Positions 9,342-17,638 of a stretch of 64,000 nt of DNA are shown piece after piece. Origin of the DNA: an uncultured Xylophilus sp. GTDB lineage: Bacteria > Pseudomonadota > Gammaproteobacteria > Burkholderiales > Burkholderiaceae_C. A program made the translations under genes and the position numbers. The DNA lies in assembly GCA_913776965.1 (NCBI GenBank), contig CAJYQL010000133.1, positions 1 through 64,000 of the forward strand, given 5' to 3'. How positions within the stretch are numbered: the first letter of the stretch is position 1; every line of letters starts with the position of its first letter. The notes under the pieces are model-generated. The model did no database searches. It had not been told where the DNA came from and was given only the letters and a program-made list of their open reading frames with translations.

Positions 9342-9478
9342 GCTGCGCACCTCCAATCAAAACAGCGGGATGCCGGGAGGTCCTGCCTGCCCGGCGCGTC
9401 CCGCCGTTTGTACCGATCGTGGGCTTTACAGGGGTGTCATTTGGTGCGTGGCCCGCAGCGCACCGGCACCCGCGTCCG

Positions 9479-10228
<750 letters not shown>

Positions 10229-10240
10229 GGCTTTTCCCGG

Positions 10241-10924
10241 TCAGCGGATGATGGCGATTTTCTTGTGCAGGCGCTTGACGACGTACGACAGCGCGAAGCA
10301 GATCACGAAGTACACGACGGCGGCGAGCAGGTAGCTCTCGATCGGACGGCCGTAGTTCTTGCCGGCGGTTTCGAAGCCCTTGAGCATGTCGTAGGCACCG
10401 ATGGCGTAGACCAGCGACGTGTCCTGAAACAGGATGATGGTCTGGGTCAGCAGCACCGGCAGCATGTTGCGGAAGGCCTGCGGCAGGATCACCAGCCGCA
10501 TGTTCTGGCCGTAGGTCATGCCGACCGCCTGGCCCGCGAAGATCTGGCCGCGCGGGATCGACTGGATGCCGGCGCGCATGATCTCGCTGAAGTAGGCGGC
10601 CTCGAACGCGATGAAGGTGATGTAGGCCGAGTATTCCGCCCGGTTGGCGGCGCCGCCCGGCAGGTAGTTGTAGAACGCGGCAGGCACCAGCAGGAAGAAC
10701 CAGAGGATCACCATCACCAGCGGGATGCTGCGCATGCCGTTGACGTAGATGGTGGCCGGCACGTCCAGCACCTTCTTGCCCGACAGCCGCATCAGCGCCA
10801 GCAGCGTGCCGAACAGGATGCCGCCGATCGTCGCGACCACGGTCAGCGTCAGGCTGAACCACAGACCCTTGAGGACGAAGTTCTGGATGACGTCCCAGTT
10901 GTAGAAGCCGAAATCGAGATTCAT
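10241..10924 (-). CDS. gltK: Glutamate/aspartate ABC importer, permease
   Basis: A 227-residue HisMQ-type permease with about five membrane helices. The EAA loop that docks the ATPase is seen as EIMRAGIQSIPRGQIFAGQAVGM (first part at about residues 114-123). The start codon overlaps the gltJ stop (ATGA at 10924), so the two subunits are translationally coupled, as expected for a heterodimeric channel. Confidence 0.92.
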   Translation of the reverse strand: MNLDFGFYNWDVIQNFVLKGLWFSLTLTVVATIGGILFGTLLALMRLSGKKVLDVPATIYVNGMRSIPLVMVILWFFLLVPAAFYNYLPGGAANRAEYSAYITFIAFEAAYFSEIMRAGIQSIPRGQIFAGQAVGMTYGQNMRLVILPQAFRNMLPVLLTQTIILFQDTSLVYAIGAYDMLKGFETAGKNYGRPIESYLLAAVVYFVICFALSYVVKRLHKKIAIIR

Positions 10925-11646
10925 CAGTGGCCCCCTCCGCTCGCGGCGATCAGGCCGGGCACGCGGGTGCGCTTCTCGATGAATGCCATGATGCGGTTGA
11001 TCGCGAATGCCGAGACGATGTAGAGCACCGTCACGCCGAAGTAGATCTCCATCGGGCGGGCAGTTTCCTCACCGACCTGCATCGCGAACCAGGTCAGTTC
11101 GGTGACCGACACGGCGAACGCGACCGACGAGTTCTTGAAGATGTTCATCGCCTCGCTGGTGAGCGGCGGCACGATGATCCGGTAGGCCATCGGCAGCAGC
11201 ACGTAGCGGTAGTACTGGGCGGTGGTGAAGCCCATCGCCATGCCGGCGTAGCGCTGGCCGCGCGGCAGGGCCTGGATGCCGGAGCGCACCTGCTCGGCGA
11301 TCCGCGAGGAGGTGAAGAAGCCGAGCGCGAACACCACCAGCACGAAGCTGGAGAGTTCCTTCATCGGCGGGATGAGGGCAGGCAGCACGTGGTACCAGAG
11401 GAAGATCTGCACCAGCAGCGGAATGTTGCGGAACAGCTCGACCCAGACGGTGCCGATGCGCACCAGCACCGGGTTGTCCGGCAGCGTGCGCATGATGCCG
11501 ATCACCGAGCCGACCACCAGCGCGATCACCAGCGCCAGCAGCGCCACCGAGATGGTCCAGCCCCAGGCCGACACCATCCACTGCCAGTAGGTCGGGTCCT
11601 TGCCCCCCGGGTCCTGCAAGAAGACCTGCCAATCCCACGATCCCAT
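10924..11646 (-). CDS. gltJ: Glutamate/aspartate ABC importer, permease
   Basis: A 240-residue HisMQ-type permease, partner of GltK. The family loop region EQVRSGIQALPRGQRYAGMA lies in the second half of the protein, and the N-terminus (GSWDWQVFLQDP) is typical of GltJ. An AAGGAG ribosome site stands before the ATG at 11646. It is separated from gltI by a terminator-like hairpin (11690-11715), so its expression probably depends on read-through. Confidence 0.92.
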   Translation of the reverse strand: MGSWDWQVFLQDPGGKDPTYWQWMVSAWGWTISVALLALVIALVVGSVIGIMRTLPDNPVLVRIGTVWVELFRNIPLLVQIFLWYHVLPALIPPMKELSSFVLVVFALGFFTSSRIAEQVRSGIQALPRGQRYAGMAMGFTTAQYYRYVLLPMAYRIIVPPLTSEAMNIFKNSSVAFAVSVTELTWFAMQVGEETARPMEIYFGVTVLYIVSAFAINRIMAFIEKRTRVPGLIAASGGGH

Positions 11647-11684
11647 CGGGACTCTCCTTCGTTGTCGCTCGAAACCTGAAACGA

Positions 11685-11715
11685 AAAACGCCCGCCTCGG
11701 TCGGCGGGCGTTCTG
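11685..11715 (-). terminator. Intercistronic terminator between gltI and gltJ
   Basis: AACGCCCGCC and GGCGGGCGTT form a 10-bp perfect stem with a 6-base loop (TCGGTC on the plus strand). On the minus strand it is followed by TTTTCG. It lies about 18 bases after the gltI stop. Such partial terminators let the binding protein be made in excess over the membrane subunits. Confidence 0.75.
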
Positions 11716-11732
11716 TCATGCCGCGGCGCGGC

Positions 11733-12641
11733 TTACTGCTTGTTGGCCGCGTACTCTTCCTTGGGCTTGTCGTTCAGATTCGCCCAGGCATCCTTGGTGG
11801 CCTGCGATGCCGGCAGGTTGACCGCCGTGTTGGTCGGCGGGATCGGCTTGATGAACCACTTGTCGTAGAGCTTGGCGATCTCGCCGCTCTTGACCTGGGC
11901 CGCGATGCTGTCGTCCACCGCCTTCTTGAAGGCCGGGTCGTCCTTGCGGATCATGATCGCGATCGGCTCGACCGACAGCACGTCGCCGAGGATCTTGAAG
12001 TCCTTCGGGTTCTTGGACTTCGAGATGTTGCCCGCCAAGATCTGGCCGTCCATCACGAAGGCATCAGCACGGCCGGATTCGAGCAGCAGGAAGCTGTCGG
12101 CGTGGTCCTTGCCGGTGACTTCCTTGAAGTCGATGCCGCTGGCGCGCTTGTTCTGGCGCAGCAGCTGGACCGAGGTGGTGCCGGTGGTGGTGGCGACGGT
12201 CTTGCCCTTCAGGTCGGCGATCGACTTGATCGGCGAGTCGGCCTTGACGGCGATGCGCACTTCTTCCACGTACAGCGTGTTGGCGAAGGAGACTTCCTTC
12301 TGGCGCGACGCGTCGTTGGTGGTGGAGCCGCACTCGATGTCCACCGTGCCGTTCTTGACGAGCGGGATGCGGTTGGCGGAGGTGACCGGCTGGTACTTGA
12401 TGTCGAGCTGGCTCAGGCCGAGGCTGCGACGCACGTCCTTGATGATGTTCTGGCAGACGTCGTAGTGGAAACCGGTGTAGACGCCGTTGCCCAGGGTGTA
12501 GGCCAGTGCGCCGGAGGATTCCCGGACGCCCTGCGTGATGGAGCCGCTCGACTTGATCTTGGCGAGGGTGTCGTTGCTCTGCGCGGATGCGCCGCCGGCA
12601 GCGAGTGCCGCGATGGCGAGAGTCAACAGATGCTTCTTCAT
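11733..12641 (-). CDS. gltI: Glutamate/aspartate ABC importer, periplasmic binding protein
   Basis: A 302-residue family 3 solute-binding protein. A cleavable signal peptide (MKKHLLTLAIAALAAGGASA) precedes the mature domain. The family traits are GVRESSGALAYTLG near the mature N-terminus, followed by GFHYDVCQNI and KGKTVATTTGTTS. The ATG at 12641 is preceded by AGGAGA at a good distance; an upstream in-frame start would destroy the signal peptide. It heads the gltIJKL operon, with a LysR gene 212 bases upstream on the same strand. Confidence 0.95.
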   Translation of the reverse strand: MKKHLLTLAIAALAAGGASAQSNDTLAKIKSSGSITQGVRESSGALAYTLGNGVYTGFHYDVCQNIIKDVRRSLGLSQLDIKYQPVTSANRIPLVKNGTVDIECGSTTNDASRQKEVSFANTLYVEEVRIAVKADSPIKSIADLKGKTVATTTGTTSVQLLRQNKRASGIDFKEVTGKDHADSFLLLESGRADAFVMDGQILAGNISKSKNPKDFKILGDVLSVEPIAIMIRKDDPAFKKAVDDSIAAQVKSGEIAKLYDKWFIKPIPPTNTAVNLPASQATKDAWANLNDKPKEEYAANKQ

Positions 12642-12680
12642 GCAATCTCCTAAGGAAAGCGTTGGGTAGGAACGTGATGC

Positions 12681-12694
12681 GGCACCCGGGTGCC
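12681..12694. promoter_or_regulatory. Palindrome upstream of gltI
   Basis: GGCACCCGGGTGCC is a perfect 14-base palindrome 40 bases before the gltI start. It could be a regulator site or a 5' leader hairpin. The 212-base gap (12642-12853) otherwise holds only the presumed gltI promoter; I see no convincing gene in it. Confidence 0.35.
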
Positions 12695-12853
12695 GAACCC
12701 CATCATGGTGCATTCGGGGATGGACGCATCGTACATCCAGTAGTAAGCACTCTTCATGCCTGAAATCCCCAATACGCCACCGCGGTCGTCCAGCGGGCGG
12801 GCGGACTGTATCCCCCGGCCGTGGCGACTGACCAATGCCGTTTGCAGCCAGGG

Positions 12854-13837
12854 TTATGCATCTTCCTCATGACCCCGGTCGGCGGTGCCGCCGGGATGGG
12901 CGACGAGGTAGGCCCAGAGCGCGTCGACCACCCGCTTGCTGCCGCCGCCGCGCGTGCCGCCGCGGGCCTTGGGTGCGGCCGGCCGCTCGCGGTAGGCACG
13001 GATGTCCATCGTCTGCGCCAGGTCGGGCCGGTCGGCCGGCGCGGCCGACACCAGCCGGCCGCTGCGCAGTTCGCGCTGGACCGCGCTCTGCGGCAGGAAG
13101 GCGATGCCGTGGCCTTCGAGCGCCATCGCCTTCAGGCCCTGCGCCATGTCGGTCTCGTAGACCCGGTCGAGGTGAACCGCGGTGCGGGCCTCCTTGAGCA
13201 GCAGCTCGACCGTCCGGCCGAGGTAGGCGGCCGGCGCATAGGCGAGGTAGGGCAGCGGCTGGCCGGCGCGGCCCGGCAGCTGGTACATCGGCTGGCCGTC
13301 GACGCCAGGGCGCACGTAGGGCGCGAGCGTCTCCTCGCCGAGGCTCACCATCTCGTAGCGGTCGGCGTCGAGCTGCAGCGGCATCGCGCTGTGGTGGTAG
13401 GCGATCAGCACGTCGCAGCTGCCCTCCATCAGACGCAGCACCGCGTCGTGCACGTTGAGCGCGGTCAGCCGGCTCTTCATCGGCCCGAGGCCGCCGCGCA
13501 GGCCGGACATCCAGGTCGGGAAGAAGGTGAATGCGAGGGTGTGCGGCACCGCGAACTCGACCACGTCCTGGCCGGCCGTCGCATGGCCGCGCAGCATGGC
13601 GCGGGTGGTCTGCAGCGCCTGCAGCATCTCGAGCGCCTGGCTGTAGAGGGTTTCGCCGGCGGCGGTCAGCCGCGTCGGGTAGGAGCTGCGGTCCACCAGG
13701 TCGGCGCCGGCCCACGCTTCCAGCGCCTGGATGCGCCGCGAGAACGCGGGCTGGGTGACGTGCCGCAGCTGGGCCGAACGGGAGAAGCTGCGGGTCTCGG
13801 CGAGGCTGACGAAGTCCTCGAGCCATTTGGTTTCCAT
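12854..13837 (-). CDS. LysR-family transcriptional regulator
   Basis: A 327-residue LysR protein with the classic N-terminal helix-turn-helix (SFSRSAQLRHVTQPAFSRRI, about 17-36) and a substrate-binding domain from about residue 90. The tail after residue 285 is rich in Arg, Gly and Lys (PAAPKARGGTRGGGSKR), an unusual extension for the family. It lies directly upstream of gltI and in the same direction, so control of gltIJKL is possible, but LysR targets are more often divergent. The effector is unknown. Confidence 0.88.
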   Translation of the reverse strand: METKWLEDFVSLAETRSFSRSAQLRHVTQPAFSRRIQALEAWAGADLVDRSSYPTRLTAAGETLYSQALEMLQALQTTRAMLRGHATAGQDVVEFAVPHTLAFTFFPTWMSGLRGGLGPMKSRLTALNVHDAVLRLMEGSCDVLIAYHHSAMPLQLDADRYEMVSLGEETLAPYVRPGVDGQPMYQLPGRAGQPLPYLAYAPAAYLGRTVELLLKEARTAVHLDRVYETDMAQGLKAMALEGHGIAFLPQSAVQRELRSGRLVSAAPADRPDLAQTMDIRAYRERPAAPKARGGTRGGGSKRVVDALWAYLVAHPGGTADRGHEEDA

Positions 13838-13910
13838 GGGCCGCGATTATCGGCAGGCGCGGCAGGGCGTGCCCGCCGCGCGAGGCCGGCAGCCTGCATA
13901 GCACTACAAC

Positions 13911-13960
13911 GCTATGGTTTTAATAGCATATTGCGCAGATCCCACCTGCGCAGAAGCCGG
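13911..13960 (+). repeat. Copy 3 of the dispersed repeat, with hairpin
   Basis: GCTATGGTTTTAATAGC is followed by ATATTGCGCAGATCCC and ACCTGCGCAGAAGCC. The TGCGCAG..CTGCGCA arms form a small hairpin. It lies between the LysR and 2-hydroxyacid dehydrogenase genes (148-base gap). Confidence 0.6.
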
Positions 13961-13985
13961 TTTTTCTTTCGAATTCCAGCCGCGG

Positions 13986-14918
13986 TCAGATTGGCGAGAC
14001 CACGCCCCGTCCCGCGAAGTGCCCATCCGCATTGGCGACGAAACGGTCGACCGTCTGCTGCACCGCCTCGGGCGAGCGGCCGCCGACGTGCGGCGACAGC
14101 ACCACCCGGTCGAGGCCGACCAGTGGGGCCGGCGGCTCCGGCTCGCTTTCGTAGACGTCGAGGCCCGCGCCCGCGATGCCGCCGGAGGCGAGTGCCGCCG
14201 CGAGCGCCGCGGTATCGACCACGCTGCCGCGCGCGATGTTGACCAGATAGCCGCGCGGCCCGAGCGCGGCCAGCACCGCGGCATCGACCTTGTGGCGCGT
14301 CTCGGCGCCGCCGGGCGTGGCGACCACCAGGAAGTCGCACCAGTCGGCCATCGCGGCCAGCGTGTCGAAGTAGCGGTACGGCGCGTCGTTTCGCGGCCGG
14401 CGGTTGTGGTAGCCGACCTCGATGTCGAAGCCCCGCGCGCGCTGCGCGATCTTGCGGCCGATGGTGCCCAGGCCGAGGATGCCCATGCGCTTGTGTGCGA
14501 GCTGCGGCGCGGTCGGCAACGCGTCGCGCCAGACGCCGGCGCGGCAGGCGCGGTCGGTCTCGGGAATGCGACGCACCGCGGCGATCAGCAGGCCGAAGGC
14601 ATGGTCGGCGACGCAGTCGTCGTTGGTGCCGGCGCCGTTGGCCAGCGCGATGCCGCGCCCCCGCGCATGGGCGACGTCGATCAGCTCGTAGCCGACCCCG
14701 AGCGCACAGACCAGCTCCAGCGCCGGCATCGCGTCCATCTCGGCGGCGGTCAGGCCGACGGTGCCGATGGTCAGCACCGCGCGCACTTCGGCGCCACGTG
14801 CGGCGATCTGCTGCGCGCGCTCGGCGGCGGTCGGTGCGTACAGCAGGTCGAACTGCTCGGCGATCTGCGCACGGTGCGCGTCGGACAGGGGAATCAGGAC
14901 GAGGACGAGAGGTTTCAT
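13986..14918 (-). CDS. D-2-hydroxyacid dehydrogenase
   Basis: A 310-residue NAD(P)-dependent 2-hydroxyacid dehydrogenase. The nucleotide-binding fold is marked by GLGTIGRKIAQRARGF (about residue 150). The catalytic Arg lies in NIARGSVVDT, followed by the catalytic-Glu region and the catalytic His in LSPHVGGRSPEA. Relatives include glyoxylate/hydroxypyruvate reductases; the exact substrate cannot be told. The ATG at 14918 is used because the reading frame upstream of it lacks family sequence. The ATM1-type exporter gene lies upstream on the same strand, 94 bases away. Confidence 0.88.
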   Translation of the reverse strand: MKPLVLVLIPLSDAHRAQIAEQFDLLYAPTAAERAQQIAARGAEVRAVLTIGTVGLTAAEMDAMPALELVCALGVGYELIDVAHARGRGIALANGAGTNDDCVADHAFGLLIAAVRRIPETDRACRAGVWRDALPTAPQLAHKRMGILGLGTIGRKIAQRARGFDIEVGYHNRRPRNDAPYRYFDTLAAMADWCDFLVVATPGGAETRHKVDAAVLAALGPRGYLVNIARGSVVDTAALAAALASGGIAGAGLDVYESEPEPPAPLVGLDRVVLSPHVGGRSPEAVQQTVDRFVANADGHFAGRGVVSPI

Positions 14919-15012
14919 GGTCGGAGCGGAAGCGGTCGAGAAGAACAAAAGCGGGAACGGCATCGGCCCGGCCCGCCGGCGGTGTGATGCGGTGCGGTAC
15001 GGCGACGGCGCT

Positions 15013-16869
15013 CTACTCCGCCGCGTTGCGCTGCAGCTCCCACATGCGGGCGTAACGCCCGGCCTGCGCCAGCAGTGCTGCATGGGTGCCGCGTTCGGCG
15101 ATGCGGCCGCCGTCCATCACCAGGATCTCGTGCGCGTCGGCGACGGTGGACAGGCGGTGGGCGATCACCAGGGTGGTCTTGCCGCGCGCGGCGGCCTGCA
15201 GTTCGGCCTGGATCGCGCGCTCGTTGGCCGAATCGAGGGCGGAGGTGGCCTCGTCGAAGATCAGCACCGGCGGGTCCTTCAGCAATGCACGGGCGATCGC
15301 GACGCGCTGCTTCTCGCCGCCGGAGAGCTTGAGGCCGCGCTCGCCGACCGGCGTGTCGTAGCCCTGCGGCAGCGCGGCGATGAAGTCGTGGATGCGCGCG
15401 GCCTTCGCGGCCGACTCGATCTCCGCCTGCGTGGCGCCGGTGCGGCCGTAGCCGATGTTGTAACCGATGCTGTCGTTGAACAGCACCGTGTCCTGCGGCA
15501 CGATGCCGATCGCCCGGCGCAGGCTCGCCTGGGTCACGCCGCGGATGTCCTGGCCGGCGATGCGGATGCCGCCGGCACCCGGCGGATTCGACACGTCGTA
15601 GAAGCGGAACAGCAGCCGCGCCAGCGTGGACTTGCCGGCGCCCGAGGAGCCCACCACCGCGACGGTGCGGCCGGCGGGGATGGTGAAGCTCACGCCGTGC
15701 AGGATCGGCCGCGACGGGTGGTAGGCGAAGCGCACGTCGTCGAACACCACGTCGGCGCCGCCCGCCGGCACCGCGAGATCGGGCGCGCCCGGTGCGTCGG
15801 CGACCTCGCGCTCGCGCTCCATCAGGCCGAACATCTTGTCGAGGTCGGTCAGGCTCTGCTTGATCTCGCGGTAGATCACGCCCAGGAAATTGAGCGGGAT
15901 GTAGAGCTGGATCATGTAGGCGTTGACCATCACCAGGTCGCCGAGCGTCATCCGGCCGGCCGCCACGCCGGCGGTGGCGCGCCACAGCATCGCGACCAGC
16001 GCGGTGGCGATGATCAGCTGCTGGCCAGTGTTGAGCAGCGACAGCGTGGTCTGCGCCTTGATGCGCGAGCGGCGGTACTGGTCGAGGCTGTCGTCGTAGC
16101 GGCGGGCCTCGTATTCCTCGTTGCCGAAGTACTTGACCGTCTCGTAGTTCAGCAGCGAATCGACCGCCCGGGTGTGCGCGGCCGAGTCGAGCTGGTTGGC
16201 CTCGCGGCGGAAGCGGGTGCGCCATTCGGTCACCAGCACGGTGAAGACGATGTACACGCCAAGCGCCGCCAGCGTGATCCAGGCGAAGCCGGCGTCGAAC
16301 TTCACCGCGAGGATGGTGAGCACCAGCGTGACCTCGATCAGCGTCGGCACGATGCTGTAGAGCGAGTACGAGATCAGCGACTCGATGCCGCGCACGCCGC
16401 GCTCGATGTCGCGGGTCATGCCGCCGGTCTGGCGCTCCAGGTGGAAGCGCAGCGACAGCGCATGCAGGTGCCGGAAAGTTTCGAGCGCGATGCTGCGGGT
16501 CGCGCCCTGTGTGGCCTTCGAGAACACCAGTTCGCGCAGTTCGGTGAAGGCCGAGGTGCAGAGCCGCAGCAGCCCGTAGCCGACCAGCAGCGCGGCCGGC
16601 ACCACCAGCACCGCGGTCGGGTCGCCGGGCGGCAGCGTCATGCGGTCCACCAGCGTCTTCAGGAGCACCGGCACGCCGACGTTGGCGAGCTTGGCGGCCA
16701 CCATGAAGGCGAGCGCAGCCAGCACCCGCCACCTGTACTGCAGCAGATAGGGCACGAGCCGGCCGAGGGTGGCCCAGTCGGAGCGGGCGGCGGCCGGGGC
16801 GGCAGGCGCGGCGGCGCCCGGCGCCGCGGCGGGAGGGGGGGTCGTGGCAGCGTCGCCGTATCCGCGCAT
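15013..16869 (-). CDS. ATM1/HMT1-type ABC exporter (fused permease and ATPase)
   Basis: A 618-residue half-transporter. An Ala/Pro-rich cytosolic N-terminus (about 1-30) is followed by six membrane helices (about 40-340) and a nucleotide-binding domain with Walker A GSSGAGKST, signature LSGGEKQR and Walker B VLIFDEATSALD. The segment DSLLNYETVKYFGNEEYE in the membrane domain is a hallmark of the ATM1 subgroup. That subgroup exports glutathione-linked sulfur or metal species. It should act as a homodimer in the inner membrane. It is divergent from the YciA-like gene across only 41 bases. Confidence 0.9.
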   Translation of the reverse strand: MRGYGDAATTPPPAAAPGAAAPAAPAAARSDWATLGRLVPYLLQYRWRVLAALAFMVAAKLANVGVPVLLKTLVDRMTLPPGDPTAVLVVPAALLVGYGLLRLCTSAFTELRELVFSKATQGATRSIALETFRHLHALSLRFHLERQTGGMTRDIERGVRGIESLISYSLYSIVPTLIEVTLVLTILAVKFDAGFAWITLAALGVYIVFTVLVTEWRTRFRREANQLDSAAHTRAVDSLLNYETVKYFGNEEYEARRYDDSLDQYRRSRIKAQTTLSLLNTGQQLIIATALVAMLWRATAGVAAGRMTLGDLVMVNAYMIQLYIPLNFLGVIYREIKQSLTDLDKMFGLMEREREVADAPGAPDLAVPAGGADVVFDDVRFAYHPSRPILHGVSFTIPAGRTVAVVGSSGAGKSTLARLLFRFYDVSNPPGAGGIRIAGQDIRGVTQASLRRAIGIVPQDTVLFNDSIGYNIGYGRTGATQAEIESAAKAARIHDFIAALPQGYDTPVGERGLKLSGGEKQRVAIARALLKDPPVLIFDEATSALDSANERAIQAELQAAARGKTTLVIAHRLSTVADAHEILVMDGGRIAERGTHAALLAQAGRYARMWELQRNAAE

Positions 16870-16910
16870 CGGGGAGAATCTGATCGTTGTTGTAGCCCAC
16901 GATTCTGCCC

Positions 16911-17321
16911 ATGACCGACTCCCGCACGCCCTACGGCGACCAATTGCCCGCCGACAAGGAACTGGTACTGAAGGTGATCCCGCAGCCGGGCGACTGCAAC
17001 GCCAACGGCGACATCTTCGGCGGCTGGGTGATGGCGCAGGTCGACCTGGCGGGCTCGGTGATCCCGGCGCGGCACACCAAGGGCCGCATGGCGACGGTCG
17101 CGGTCAAGGAGTTCATCTTCAAGCAGCCGGTGCGGGTCGGCGACATCCTGTCGTTCTACGGCTCGCTGGTGCGGGTCGGCCGGACCTCGATCACCGTGCA
17201 GATCGAGGTGTTCGCCGAACGGTTCATCGACCAGGGCCGCTATTTCAAGGTGACCGAGGCGACGCTCACCTACGTCGCGATCGACGACATGGGCCAGCCG
17301 CGCGTGCTGCCCCAGCCCTGA
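16911..17321 (+). CDS. YciA-like acyl-CoA thioesterase
   Basis: A 136-residue single-hotdog thioesterase that hydrolyses acyl-CoA to acid and CoA. The family signature is NANGDIFGGWVMAQVDLAG (about 27-45), with the conserved Asp in GDIFGGW and the KEFIFKQPVRVGD strand. Proteins of this type usually act as hexamers in the cytosol on a broad range of acyl-CoAs. The start is fixed by the family N-terminus PADKELVLKVIP. The small HNH gene begins 17 bases downstream. Confidence 0.9.
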   Translation: MTDSRTPYGDQLPADKELVLKVIPQPGDCNANGDIFGGWVMAQVDLAGSVIPARHTKGRMATVAVKEFIFKQPVRVGDILSFYGSLVRVGRTSITVQIEVFAERFIDQGRYFKVTEATLTYVAIDDMGQPRVLPQP

Positions 17322-17338
17322 GTGTCGGTGCGTCCGGC

Positions 17339-17569
17339 ATGAGCCGCCTTGCGCTGACGCGCCTGAAGATCTACCGCACGGTGGCCCGGCAGCTGCACGG
17401 CAGCGTGCCCTGCTGGGTCTGCGGCCACCATGTGGCGCCGGAAGACGCCACGCTGGAGCACATCCGGCCGCGCGCCGAGGGCGGCAGCAGCCACCAGGAC
17501 AACCTGGCGATCAGCCATGCGGCCTGCAATCTGGGGCGGCACACCGGCGCTCCACCGAAGCCGCTGTAG
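17339..17569 (+). CDS. Small HNH-endonuclease-fold protein
   Basis: A 76-residue protein with a compact HNH motif: zinc-knuckle cysteines C25 and C28 (CWVC), LEHIRP with H41, NLAIS with N55, and HAACN with H60 and C63. Standalone HNH proteins of this size occur widely in Burkholderiales; whether it is a housekeeping nuclease or a remnant is unknown. It follows the YciA-like gene closely and could be co-transcribed. The next gene has its own Fur-box promoter. Confidence 0.75.
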   Translation: MSRLALTRLKIYRTVARQLHGSVPCWVCGHHVAPEDATLEHIRPRAEGGSSHQDNLAISHAACNLGRHTGAPPKPL

Positions 17570-17599
17570 GGACATTCGCGTTCAGCTGGCGTTCATAAA

Positions 17600-17624
17600 G
17601 ATAATGCGAATTCCTCGCATTAAA
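17600..17624 (+). promoter_or_regulatory. Fur box of the siderophore receptor operon
   Basis: The segment begins GATAATGCGAATTC and ends CTCGCATTAAA. It contains the perfect dyad AATGCGA (17603-17609) / TCGCATT (17615-17621) and matches the Fur pattern GATAATGATAATCATTATC in its left half. It lies 15 bases before the start codon of the TonB-dependent receptor, a usual place for a Fe-Fur repressor site. Confidence 0.7.
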
Positions 17625-17638
17625 TTTCTGCCGTCTGC

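Noticed and set aside
12700-12720. TGCACCATGATGGGGT (minus strand) as an NtrC site for gltIJKL
   Set aside because: Half-site spacing and the second arm do not fit the TGCACCA-N4-TGGTGCA pattern, and no sigma-54 promoter was found.
12650-12835. A 61-codon minus-strand frame upstream of gltI
   Set aside because: It covers the presumed promoter, has no ribosome site and no recognisable sequence.
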